Source: Planctomycetota bacterium
Lineage (GTDB): Bacteria; Planctomycetota; Phycisphaerae; WQYP01
DNA: 5,772 nucleotides
Direction: 5' to 3'
Assembly: GCA_021805585.1 (NCBI GenBank)
Contig: JAJZEY010000611.1
Location: 1 to 5,772 of the forward strand
The notes beneath the pieces were generated by a model. The model searched no databases. It was not told the DNA's origin and worked only from the letters and a program-made list of their open reading frames with translations. Below, piece after piece: positions 1-5,106 of the stretch. Numbering within the stretch: position 1 is the first letter of the stretch; every line of letters starts with the position of its first letter. A program made the position numbers and the translations under genes.

Positions 1-467
1 CCCAGGTATTAAAAATTCCCCGGCATGAAGCCGAGGTGTTTATTAACGCCTACAAAGCCCGGTTTCCCGGAATTGACGCATTTTCCCGGCAGTGCATTCA
101 GCAAGCCATGCTGCACGGATTTGTCAAAACCATTCTGGGCCGCCGGCGGAATATTCCGGAAATTCATTCCACCAATCAATCCGTGCGGCAGTTTGGCCAA
201 CGGGCGGCGGTGAACACCGTGGTGCAAGGCTCCGCGGCCGATCTTATTAAACAGGCCATGGTAAAGATCGATCATGCACTGGCCGGCAAGAAGGATGAAA
301 TCCGCCTGATTATGCAGGTGCATGATGAATTGGTGTTTGAATGTCGCCGCGATTGCGTGGAGCGAAATTCCGCCGTCGTGCGCCGGGAAATGGAAAATGC
401 CATTGCCTTATCCGTTCCACTGAAGGTGGAAATTGGCTGGGCCGACAACTGGCTGGAAGCCAAGTAA
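1..467 (+). CDS. polA: DNA polymerase I, C-terminal end (partial, 5' truncated by window)
   Basis: This is the last ~155 residues of family A DNA polymerase I, which fills gaps, removes RNA primers and acts in excision repair. The frame is open from base 3 to TAA at 465-467. Visible family motifs, in order: a fingers/palm segment with GRRRNIPEIHS (about 138-170), the NTVVQGSAADLIKQAM helix, and motif C, MQVHDELVFE, whose His-Asp-Glu lies at 321-329. The Asp (324-326) corresponds to the second metal-binding catalytic Asp of the palm (Asp882 in E. coli). The protein ends IGWADNWLEAK, as usual for the family, so the C-terminus is complete. The start, any 5'-3' exonuclease domain and the 3'-5' proofreading domain lie outside the window. 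No recognisable intrinsic terminator directly follows; a hairpin repeat begins 34 bp downstream. Confidence 0.97.
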   Translation, partial: QVLKIPRHEAEVFINAYKARFPGIDAFSRQCIQQAMLHGFVKTILGRRRNIPEIHSTNQSVRQFGQRAAVNTVVQGSAADLIKQAMVKIDHALAGKKDEIRLIMQVHDELVFECRRDCVERNSAVVRREMENAIALSVPLKVEIGWADNWLEAK

Positions 468-500
468 CCGCGGATATAGCCTATGCAGGCCCGCAAGCCA

Positions 501-528
501 CACAGCGGGCAAGATGCCCGTACCTGTG
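501..528. repeat. Hairpin repeat, copy A (CACAG / GGGCA-TGCCC type)
   Basis: The arms are CACAG (501-505) with CTGTG (524-528) and CGGGCA (506-511) with TGCCCG (515-520). The loop is AGA, and TAC (521-523) bulges on the right arm. That gives 11 paired positions in 28 bp. Its inner core resembles copies near 1056-1075 and 5387-5400. It lies 34 bp beyond the polA stop and could protect or end the polA mRNA, but no T-run follows it, so a terminator role is only a guess. Confidence 0.5.
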
Positions 529-575
529 CGATGGAGAGTGCTGCGAGGTCCACCTGTTTTTTCGCGATGAACGTT

Positions 576-666
576 GAGAGTTGAAAGTAGACCGCAGGAT
601 GTGCCGCAATGTTTCGGCGACAGCCGCTATTTGGCCTCAGCCTTATGTGCTCAACTTTCTACTCTC
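576..666. repeat. Imperfect inverted repeat pair, 16-bp arms, 59-bp spacer
   Basis: The left arm (576-591) is GAGAGTTGAAAGTAGA. The right arm (651-666) is TCAACTTTCTACTCTC. The reverse complement of the left arm matches the right arm at 14 of 16 positions; both mismatches are A/T exchanges. The purine-rich and pyrimidine-rich arms enclose a spacer with no gene. It could be a remnant of a small mobile or palindromic element, or the stem of an RNA. No target-site duplication was recognised at its edges. Confidence 0.4.
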
Positions 667-767
667 CAAACTCCTGCTCTGCGTTGCCGCGGCAATGGCG
701 GCGGGCGGCCCAAAAAGGGGCCCATTTCCGGCCCAAAATGCGGCCCTGACGGTCGTCGACGCTTCCG

Positions 768-836
768 GACGGATCTTGACAAAAAGTTCGCAAACCATTG
801 AAAATAAAGAAGTTTGGCGGCACCCGACGGATCTTG
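768..836. repeat. Short direct repeat GACGGATCTTG (two copies)
   Basis: The 11-mer GACGGATCTTG occurs at 768-778 and again at 826-836, 58 bp apart, each continuing with a/t then CA. The second copy ends 24 bp before the 3' end of the tRNA-Arg gene. Direct repeats beside a tRNA gene can mark past integration or duplication, but there is no integrase or foreign gene here and the copies do not include tRNA sequence. Confidence 0.35.
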
Positions 837-860
837 TCAGCGGCGGTCCGGAGAATTCAC

Positions 861-934
861 TGCGCCAGGCGGGAGTCGAACCCACAACCTTTGGCTTCGG
901 AGGCCAACGCTCTATCCAATTGAGCTACTAGCGC
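861..934 (-). tRNA. tRNA-Arg (anticodon CCG)
   Basis: The reverse complement folds into a complete 74-nt cloverleaf. The acceptor stem GCGCTAG/CTGGCGC has one G-U pair and discriminator A. The D stem is GCTC/GAGC. The anticodon stem TTGGC/GCCAA carries the loop CTCCGAA, giving anticodon CCG (reads CGG, Arg). A 5-nt variable loop follows, then the T stem GTGGG/CCCGC with loop TTCGACT. The 3' CCA is not encoded (the next template bases read GTG), so it must be added by CCA nucleotidyltransferase. It is a single tRNA, not part of a cluster, transcribed toward polA. I see no clear T-rich terminator immediately after it. Confidence 0.96.
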
Positions 935-949
935 TGCAACAGAAGCGGC

Positions 950-979
950 ATATTAGCATAAAACCCCGCCCGCGTCCAA
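950..979 (-). promoter_or_regulatory. Probable sigma70 promoter of tRNA-Arg
   Basis: On the minus strand TTGGAC (974-979) and TAATAT (950-955) are 18 bp apart. The -10 is preceded by TGC, forming an extended -10 (TGnTAATAT). The predicted start lies roughly 8 nt before the mature tRNA 5' end, a normal short tRNA leader. The -35 is weak; the extended -10 and position are the main support. There is a GC-rich stretch in the spacer. Confidence 0.5.
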
Positions 980-993
980 AGTGGATTTTTGCA

Positions 994-1007
994 ACCCGAA
1001 ATCGGGT
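994..1007. repeat. Small palindrome ACCCG-AAAT-CGGGT
   Basis: This is a perfect inverted repeat with 5-bp arms and a 4-base loop, lying between the divergent tRNA-Arg promoter and the RDD gene unit. It is the first of four small hairpins in about 100 bp. There is no T-run on either side in the right place for a terminator. It may be a protein-binding site or simply part of the hairpin cluster. Confidence 0.35.
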
Positions 1008-1028
1008 CTGGCCGTTTTGGCTTGGTGA

Positions 1029-1092
1029 CACAGACATTCTTGTCTGTGGTTAAAGCACAGGCAGGCATGCCCGTGTTACCTTGGGCAAGGTA
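1029..1092. repeat. Cluster of three tandem hairpins
   Basis: Hairpin 1 (1029-1048) has arms CACAGACA/TGTCTGTG, eight perfect pairs with loop TTCT. Hairpin 2 (1056-1075) has arms CACAGGCA/TGCCCGTG with loop GGCA and one A-C mismatch. Hairpin 3 (1077-1092) has arms TACCTT/AAGGTA with loop GGGC. Hairpins 1 and 2 share the CACAG start and differ so that an A-T pair becomes G-C on both arms, which suggests the stem itself matters. They lie 80-145 bp upstream of the first RDD gene and before its likely promoter, so they are probably not in its mRNA. Function is unknown; REP-like elements are the nearest comparison. Confidence 0.55.
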
Positions 1093-1096
1093 CTGG

Positions 1097-1125
1097 TAGG
1101 CAAAGCCCGTATTCCGCGTTAAAAT
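1097..1125 (+). promoter_or_regulatory. Possible sigma70 promoter of the RDD gene pair
   Basis: TAGGCA (1097-1102) and TAAAAT (1120-1125) are spaced 17 bp. The -35 matches four of six consensus bases and the -10 five of six. Transcription would begin about 1132, leaving a leader of roughly 40 nt that includes the ribosome-binding site AAAGGA at 1162-1167. Plausible but not unique in this region. Confidence 0.35.
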
Positions 1126-1173
1126 GCTCGGCACCAATCACGCATTCAACAATTTGAAGAGAAAGGAAAATGT

Positions 1174-1914
1174 ATGAGCCAATGGCCTCCACCGCCGGCA
1201 CCGGGAGCGGACCCATCGTCGGGCACACCCATGGCGCAATGCACCGTCACCGGTACCTGGCATCCGACGGACGAGCTGGTGAGTTTTCAGGGCCAACTGG
1301 TTTGTGCGGAGGGAAAGCAGATTCTGCTGGACCGCATAATGGCCGGGGAATCACCCACATTGGTGGCGGGGCGACCCAGTGTGTTGCGCCGCTTCGGATG
1401 CATATTCCTGGATGATTTGATACTCATGATTCCGATGTTTATTTTAGAATTCATTTTCTTCGGGAGTTTAATCCTAGGCTCGCCGAATCAACTCGCCTCT
1501 AATCAACAGCACGCGCGCTACTTCTACTTTATGTTCAGCGGACTGTTTTCGTTGGTTATGACAATCGGCTTTATTGTTTATTTTGCGCTATTACACTCGC
1601 GAAATGGTCAAACCGTTGGCAAAAAGGTCGGAAAACTGCGCGTGGTTAATCTGGACGGCACCCCAATTTCCACCCGAACGGCCTGGATACGCGCGCTGGC
1701 CTATCTTGGTCCCAACCTTCTTGTGGCGTTGGGGGTTATCCTTTTTTCCAGCTTTCTATCGCTGAGTGCGTTCGTAATCGTGAATGCAATAATGAGCTTC
1801 GCAGTGTTTGGCTGGTTTCTGGCCGAAATTATTTTAGGACTCAGCGACTCACAGATGCAGCGCACCCTGCACGATCGAATTGCCGGAACGCGCGTGATTT
1901 ATCTGGGTGCATAA
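1174..1914 (+). CDS. RDD-family membrane protein with zinc-ribbon-like N-terminus
   Basis: This is a 246-residue integral membrane protein of the RDD family; the substrate is unknown, and some family members have been linked to ion transport. Residues 1-20 are Pro-rich. Residues 23-60 resemble a small zinc-ribbon domain often fused to RDD proteins, but two of the four expected cysteines are replaced: C23-x2-T26 and C44-x2-G47. The RDD domain runs from about 70 to 245, with R73 and D80/D81 in the first helix, the cytoplasmic-loop motif NGQTVGKKVGKLRVV at 144-158, and a terminal LHDRIAGTRVI. Hydrophobic segments fall at about 77-101, 117-140, 174-195 and 196-222. The ATG start is supported by AAAGGA six bases upstream. 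It is followed after 34 bp by a second RDD gene, so the two are probably co-transcribed. Family assignment is firm; function is not. Confidence 0.88.
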   Translation: MSQWPPPPAPGADPSSGTPMAQCTVTGTWHPTDELVSFQGQLVCAEGKQILLDRIMAGESPTLVAGRPSVLRRFGCIFLDDLILMIPMFILEFIFFGSLILGSPNQLASNQQHARYFYFMFSGLFSLVMTIGFIVYFALLHSRNGQTVGKKVGKLRVVNLDGTPISTRTAWIRALAYLGPNLLVALGVILFSSFLSLSAFVIVNAIMSFAVFGWFLAEIILGLSDSQMQRTLHDRIAGTRVIYLGA

Positions 1915-1948
1915 CAATGCTTCCCCCGGCATCTGAAGGAAATCCGCC

Positions 1949-2731
1949 ATGCTCCGCTATCGGCTTACCACTCCCGAACAAGTTGTGCTAAGTTACCAGC
2001 TTGCCGGCCTGGTGGCCCGCGCCCTGGCCTGGGCGATGGATATGGTGGTCATGTTCACCCTGATGATTGCCGTCGGCTGGGGTCTGATCATGCTTCTGGG
2101 CCTGCTGGCTATGGCGGATGTCTCGCCATGGTTTATGGTGGGCATTTTGTTTATTGCCGAATTTCTCATTTTTGTGGGCTATTTTATATTCTGTGAACGG
2201 TTCATGGCGGGTCGATCACCGGGGAAAAAAATCATGGGACTGCGCGTGGCCAGCGCGTCGGGTGGAAGGCTGGCCTTCGTGGATATCCTTATCCGCAATC
2301 TGCTGCGCCCGGTCGATTTTCTACCCTCGTTCATGTTTCTAGGCGGCGCGACGGCATTTCTTGATCCTTGCCACCGCCGCCTGGGAGATTTCGCCGCCAA
2401 TACCATTGTCATCCGCGATCGGTGCGTGACGCTGCCCAAAGCGATCACCCGTCAGCAAGCGCGGCATAACAGCTTTCAGGCGGACCCCGCGATGCGCAGC
2501 CGCATTATCAATCGGCTGGATCGCCTGGACCGGGACCTGGTCATGGACCTGTCCATGCGTCGGGACAGTCTGGATGTGGGCACGCGTGAGAGTCTTTTTT
2601 CTGATACCGCGGCCTATCTTCGCAATCGCCTTGGCATTGGGGAGCTGGCGGAAAATCTGGAACACCTGAGCAACGAACAGATGGTGCTGAATGTCGCGCT
2701 GGTTCTTCAGGAAGGGTGGTTCAAGGGATAA
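1949..2731 (+). CDS. RDD-family membrane protein with long C-terminal extension
   Basis: This is a 260-residue RDD-family membrane protein, of a different subtype from its upstream neighbour. The N-terminus TPEQVVLSYQLAGLVARAL is the usual opening of the subtype, with R24 and D31 in the first helix. Hydrophobic segments lie at about 28-55, 60-82 and 123-139. The loop AGRSPGKKIMGLRV is at 87-100 and HRRLGDFAANTIVI at 142-155. Residues 165-260 form a soluble, charged, probably helical tail containing DRLDRDLVMDLSMRRDSL. From general knowledge, such tails occur in RDD proteins encoded near SpoIIM-like, MoxR and DUF58 genes; none are in this window. The start is set by GAAGGA (1935-1940), eight bases before ATG. 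Likely second gene of the RDD unit; biochemical role unknown. Confidence 0.9.
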   Translation: MLRYRLTTPEQVVLSYQLAGLVARALAWAMDMVVMFTLMIAVGWGLIMLLGLLAMADVSPWFMVGILFIAEFLIFVGYFIFCERFMAGRSPGKKIMGLRVASASGGRLAFVDILIRNLLRPVDFLPSFMFLGGATAFLDPCHRRLGDFAANTIVIRDRCVTLPKAITRQQARHNSFQADPAMRSRIINRLDRLDRDLVMDLSMRRDSLDVGTRESLFSDTAAYLRNRLGIGELAENLEHLSNEQMVLNVALVLQEGWFKG

Positions 2732-2757
2732 TTCACGCCGTGCGGTGCGGGAATCAT

Positions 2758-2787
2758 TTGTGGGGCATTGCGGTTAGCCATTACAAT
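2758..2787 (+). promoter_or_regulatory. Possible trpE promoter
   Basis: TTGTGG (2758-2763) and TACAAT (2782-2787) are separated by 18 bp, and the predicted start is about 23 bp before the TTG codon. The short gap leaves no space for a Trp-rich leader peptide and attenuator of the enteric type, and none is seen. trpE could instead be read from the RDD unit, since only 85 bp separate them and no terminator is evident. Confidence 0.35.
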
Positions 2788-2804
2788 TACCACGGTTATT
2801 TGTC

Positions 2805-2809
2805 AGGAG
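2805..2809 (+). promoter_or_regulatory. Ribosome-binding site fixing the TTG start of trpE
   Basis: AGGAG lies seven bases upstream of TTG (2817-2819). No ATG or GTG in the same frame is similarly placed. The next in-frame ATG (2913-2915) has no comparable site and would remove about 32 residues that sit before the conserved region. Confidence 0.75.
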
Positions 2810-2816
2810 TTCCCGC

Positions 2817-4355
2817 TTGCGCGACAAACTTACGCCCATTGCCCGCCCTTCCTGGGCGGAATTTCAGAATCTGGCCCGTCCCCATTCGGTTTTTCCCGTT
2901 CACATTACACTGATGGGAGACTACCTGACGCCGGTTACCGCCTATGAACGCCTTGCCCGGCATTCGCCCTATTCTTTTCTGCTGGAATCCGTCGTCGGTG
3001 GCGAACGCATCGCCCGTTATTCGTTTCTGGGGGCGAATCCGCGGCTGGTTGTTCGTGCAACGGGCCATCGCATGACCGTTGAACCCGCGCCCGATTCGGA
3101 CCTTAAACCGCGCGCCTATGACGCTTCCGACCCTTTGAAAGACCTTGCGGAAATTTTAGGACCGGCCCGGGCCGTGGCGGTGCCCGGCCTGCCCGCATTC
3201 ACCGGCGGGGCGGTCGGCTACGCCGCCTACGATTCCGTGCGGTACCTGGAACCGGAAAAGCTGGCCTCTCCACCACCGGACCGGCGAAACCTGCCCGATT
3301 TGCTTTTTGGTATTTATGACGACTTGGTCATTTTTGACCATGTTCAGAAAACCATTCTGGTGGTGGCGGACATTCATGTGAAAGACCAGCCGATACGCGC
3401 GGATTACGATGCGGCGCTGGACCGGATTGCGCGGGTCATTCAAACCCTCGGCTCTCCGCTGCCCGAACGCATTGGCATGGTGAATCTGGCTGCCGAATCA
3501 CGTCCGGCGTTTCAAAGCAATTTTACGCGGGAAGGTTTTGAAAAAGCCGTGGATGCGGCCAAGGAATATATCAAGGCCGGCGATATTTTTCAGGTGGTGC
3601 TTTCTCAGTGCCTGCGGGTAAGCACGCAGGCGGCACCATTTGATATTTATCGGGCTTTGCGCATGGTCAATCCATCGCCGTTCATGTTTTACCTGGCCGC
3701 GCCGGACTGCACACTGGTCGGTTCTTCGCCGGAAATCATGTGCCGCGTTCAGGATCGGGTCATTACCAGTCGGCCGCTTGCCGGCACGCGCCGGCGCGGT
3801 GCCACGCCGCAGGAAGACGCCGAACTTCAAAAGGAGCTGCTCGCGGATCCCAAGGAACTCGCGGAACATGTGATGCTTGTGGATCTTGGCCGCAACGATG
3901 TCGGCCGGGTCAGCCAGCCGGGTTCGGTAAAAGTCACCGAACCGCTTACGGTGGAACGCTATAGCCATGTCATGCACATTACCACCCATGTAACGGGCGA
4001 GCTGGCCGCGGATAAAACCTGTTTTGACGCGCTTCGCATGACGCTTCCGGTCGGCACTGTCAGCGGCGCGCCGAAAATCCGCGCCATGCAGATTATTGAT
4101 GAACTTGAACCGGACCGCCGCGGGCCGTATGGCGGTGCCGTCGGCTATATGGATTACGCCGGAAATATGGATACATGTATTGCATTGCGAACAATGGTGG
4201 TCACGTCGGCTCCCGACCATACCCATCAGGTCTGGCTGCAAGCGGGGGCCGGCCTGGTGGCCGACAGCGTCCCGGCCAGTGAATATCAGGAAACGCTTAA
4301 CAAAGCCGCCGGTCTTTTAAAGGCGGTCGCATTGGCCGAGGCTGGCCTGGAATAG
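2817..4355 (+). CDS. trpE: Anthranilate synthase component I
   Basis: This chorismate-using enzyme of 512 residues makes anthranilate with the glutamine amidotransferase subunit TrpG, the first committed step of tryptophan synthesis in the cytosol. The N-terminal domain carries the LLES motif (55-58), part of the tryptophan feedback pocket, then ARYSFLGANP (66-75). The catalytic chorismate-binding domain spans about 233-505: AGDIFQVVLSQ (254-264), GSSPE (302-306), PLAGTRRRG (320-328), HVMLVDLGRNDVGR (351-364), TVSGAPK (414-420), GPYGGAVGY (436-444) and AGAGLVADS (476-484). Ala in PLAGT, where PabB enzymes usually have Lys, favours TrpE over aminodeoxychorismate synthase. Length is typical of the family. 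The gene starts with TTG and stands alone: no trpG, trpD or trpC lies on either side, so the partner must be encoded elsewhere. Confidence 0.96.
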   Translation: MRDKLTPIARPSWAEFQNLARPHSVFPVHITLMGDYLTPVTAYERLARHSPYSFLLESVVGGERIARYSFLGANPRLVVRATGHRMTVEPAPDSDLKPRAYDASDPLKDLAEILGPARAVAVPGLPAFTGGAVGYAAYDSVRYLEPEKLASPPPDRRNLPDLLFGIYDDLVIFDHVQKTILVVADIHVKDQPIRADYDAALDRIARVIQTLGSPLPERIGMVNLAAESRPAFQSNFTREGFEKAVDAAKEYIKAGDIFQVVLSQCLRVSTQAAPFDIYRALRMVNPSPFMFYLAAPDCTLVGSSPEIMCRVQDRVITSRPLAGTRRRGATPQEDAELQKELLADPKELAEHVMLVDLGRNDVGRVSQPGSVKVTEPLTVERYSHVMHITTHVTGELAADKTCFDALRMTLPVGTVSGAPKIRAMQIIDELEPDRRGPYGGAVGYMDYAGNMDTCIALRTMVVTSAPDHTHQVWLQAGAGLVADSVPASEYQETLNKAAGLLKAVALAEAGLE

Positions 4356-4366
4356 CGGCTGGTAAT

Positions 4367-4394
4367 ATCCGTGGCACAAAGTGCTTGAACGGAT
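4367..4394. other. Hairpin between convergent trpE and hicB
   Basis: Outer arms are ATCCG (4367-4371) and CGGAT (4390-4394); inner arms are GCAC (4374-4377) and GTGC (4381-4384) around loop AAA. It begins 11 bp after the trpE stop, where a terminator is expected, but no T-run follows on either strand. It may stabilise the 3' end or act with Rho; a simple intrinsic terminator is not supported. Confidence 0.3.
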
Positions 4395-4460
4395 CACGGC
4401 CGGCTGTTCCATACGGGGAATTCGGGAACGACGCTAAAATGCGCCGCGCCACAGGAATCA

Positions 4461-4883
4461 TCAGCACGCTTCCCGTCGCACGGATTTCAAATAAACCGTT
4501 GCGGCTTTGGCAATGAAGCCGGACCGTGTTTCATGGCCGACGGCGGCGGCCGCATCCACGGCATCCAAAATGCGCCGCGGCATGGTGATATTGATTCTTC
4601 TGGCATTCAGTCGCAGACTGCCCTGATTGACCGATACCATCGCCCAGATGCCGCCGGAAAATTGGCGTTTTTTCCGATGGACCTCAATCGTCTGTGGCGC
4701 GGGAATCGTCTGGCCATCTTCTATCAGCGTTTCAAGATGCAATTCAATAGCCTCTTTTGCCATGGTTAAAGCTTCATCCGGCGATGCGCCGGCGCTAAAG
4801 CATCCGGGCAAATCGGGAACGGTAACCCCGTAATCGCTGTTCTTGTCTTTATGAATGACAATCGCATATGTCCTATTGCCCAT
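4461..4883 (-). CDS. hicB: HicB-family antitoxin (intact)
   Basis: This 140-residue protein is the antitoxin of a type II HicAB system, which binds and blocks the HicA mRNA-cleaving toxin and represses its own operon. Residues 4-60 are the HicB partner-binding fold, with the hallmark YGVTVPDLPGCFSAGASPDEAL (key residues D24, P26, G27, C28) followed by a helix ending in HLETLIEDGQ. Residues 95-135 (NARRINITMPRRILDAVD and onward) form a ribbon-helix-helix-like DNA-binding segment, consistent with autoregulation at the palindrome near 5073-5087. The ATG lies only 3 bp after the stop of the upstream hicA remnant; its ribosome-binding site GGAG (4891-4894, minus strand) sits inside the end of hicA. 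The frame is intact although its partner toxin is broken, so it is functionally an orphan antitoxin here. Confidence 0.92.
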   Translation of the reverse strand: MGNRTYAIVIHKDKNSDYGVTVPDLPGCFSAGASPDEALTMAKEAIELHLETLIEDGQTIPAPQTIEVHRKKRQFSGGIWAMVSVNQGSLRLNARRINITMPRRILDAVDAAAAVGHETRSGFIAKAATVYLKSVRREAC

Positions 4884-4886
4884 AAC

Positions 4887-5070
4887 TTAACTCCAGCCTG
4901 CCTGCTTGAAAATATTCTTCAAGGTGCCGATGGGAAAATCCCTTTTTGGGATGCGGTACCGTTTCCACGCCCGGTTTAGTTGCGTGTTTGAACTGATGAT
5001 GACTGCCCTTGGTTCGGGATAACCATCAGCCATCGTCACGTAACCGGCGAATAATTTTGCGGCTGTTCAT
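4887..5070 (-). pseudogene. hicA: hicA toxin remnant: nonsense codon plus frameshift
   Basis: Read on the minus strand from ATG (5070-5068), this is a 60-residue HicA mRNA interferase, broken twice. It begins MNSRKIIRRLRDDG, then TGA at 5028-5026 where HicA has its conserved Trp of the DGW motif (TGG to TGA is one change). It resumes WLSRTKGSHHQFKHATKPG, keeping the catalytic-His motif GSHHQF, then VETVPHPKK. In the G-run at 4940-4942 one extra base shifts the frame; in the shifted frame it continues DFPIGTLKNIFKQAGWS and stops at TAA (4889-4887), as a normal HicA ends. The total, 184 bp, is 61 codons plus one base. The TAA is 3 bp from hicB ATG, the usual hicAB arrangement. Two independent lesions make a sequencing artefact less likely, though one could be an error. 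Confidence 0.88.
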
Positions 5071-5072
5071 TG

Positions 5073-5087
5073 TGTGTATTCTACACA
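5073..5087. promoter_or_regulatory. Probable HicB operator palindrome
   Basis: TGTGTA (5073-5078) and TACACA (5082-5087) form perfect 6-bp arms around TTC. The palindrome begins 2 bp upstream of the hicA ATG and covers the -10 box of the hicAB promoter, the position expected for HicB repression. HicB operators are typically short inverted repeats; binding here is inferred. Confidence 0.55.
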
Positions 5088-5106
5088 TGAATAAATCGCT
5101 TATCAA
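5078..5106 (-). promoter_or_regulatory. hicAB promoter, predicted to give a leaderless mRNA
   Basis: On the minus strand, -35 TTGATA (5101-5106) and -10 TAGAAT (5078-5083) are spaced exactly 17 bp, each close to the sigma70 consensus. Only seven bases separate the -10 from the hicA ATG (5070), so transcription would start at or one base before the initiation codon. There is no Shine-Dalgarno sequence before hicA, which fits. The -10 lies within the 5073-5087 palindrome. Confidence 0.6.

Larger units (their letters stand above)
468..860. other. Gene-free region between polA and tRNA-Arg
   Basis: I find no convincing gene in these 393 bp on either strand. The short open frames lack good ribosome-binding sites and recognisable motifs, and the longest on + runs through the antisense of the tRNA. 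What it does hold: a hairpin repeat (501-528), a run of six T at 557-562 after a weak stem, an inverted repeat pair (576-591 with 651-666), four GGCCC pentamers spaced 11-12 bp (707-746) and an 11-bp direct repeat (768-778, 826-836). A TTGACA hexamer at 776-781 has only a poor -10 downstream and no gene to serve. Confidence 0.6.

Noticed and set aside
551..562. Intrinsic terminator after polA (AGGTCCACCT followed by six T)
   Set aside because: The stem is only four pairs with a two-base loop and lies nearly 90 bp past the stop; too weak.
776..805. TTGACA as a + strand promoter
   Set aside because: No good -10 at 16-18 bp and no + strand gene within 350 bp downstream; the tRNA next to it is on the other strand.
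581..931. 116-codon open frame on + ending in GVEPTTFGFGGQRSIQLSY
   Set aside because: Its C-terminal part is the antisense of tRNA-Arg, a classic false gene; it starts at TTG without a good ribosome-binding site and the rest has no motif.
2732..2816. trp attenuator or T-box before trpE
   Set aside because: Only 85 bp are available, with no Trp-rich leader peptide, no terminator/antiterminator stems and no T-box signature.
3498..4241. 247-codon open frame antisense to trpE
   Set aside because: It lies wholly inside the well-conserved trpE on the opposite strand, with no recognisable domain; a by-product of codon bias.
4533..4833. Open frames on + within hicB
   Set aside because: They are antisense shadows of the clear HicB coding frame.
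5026..5028. TGA in hicA read as Trp (alternative genetic code or readthrough)
   Set aside because: hicB ends at TGA in a place typical for the family, Trp codons in polA, the RDD genes, trpE and hicB are TGG, and hicA also has a separate frameshift, so decay explains it better.
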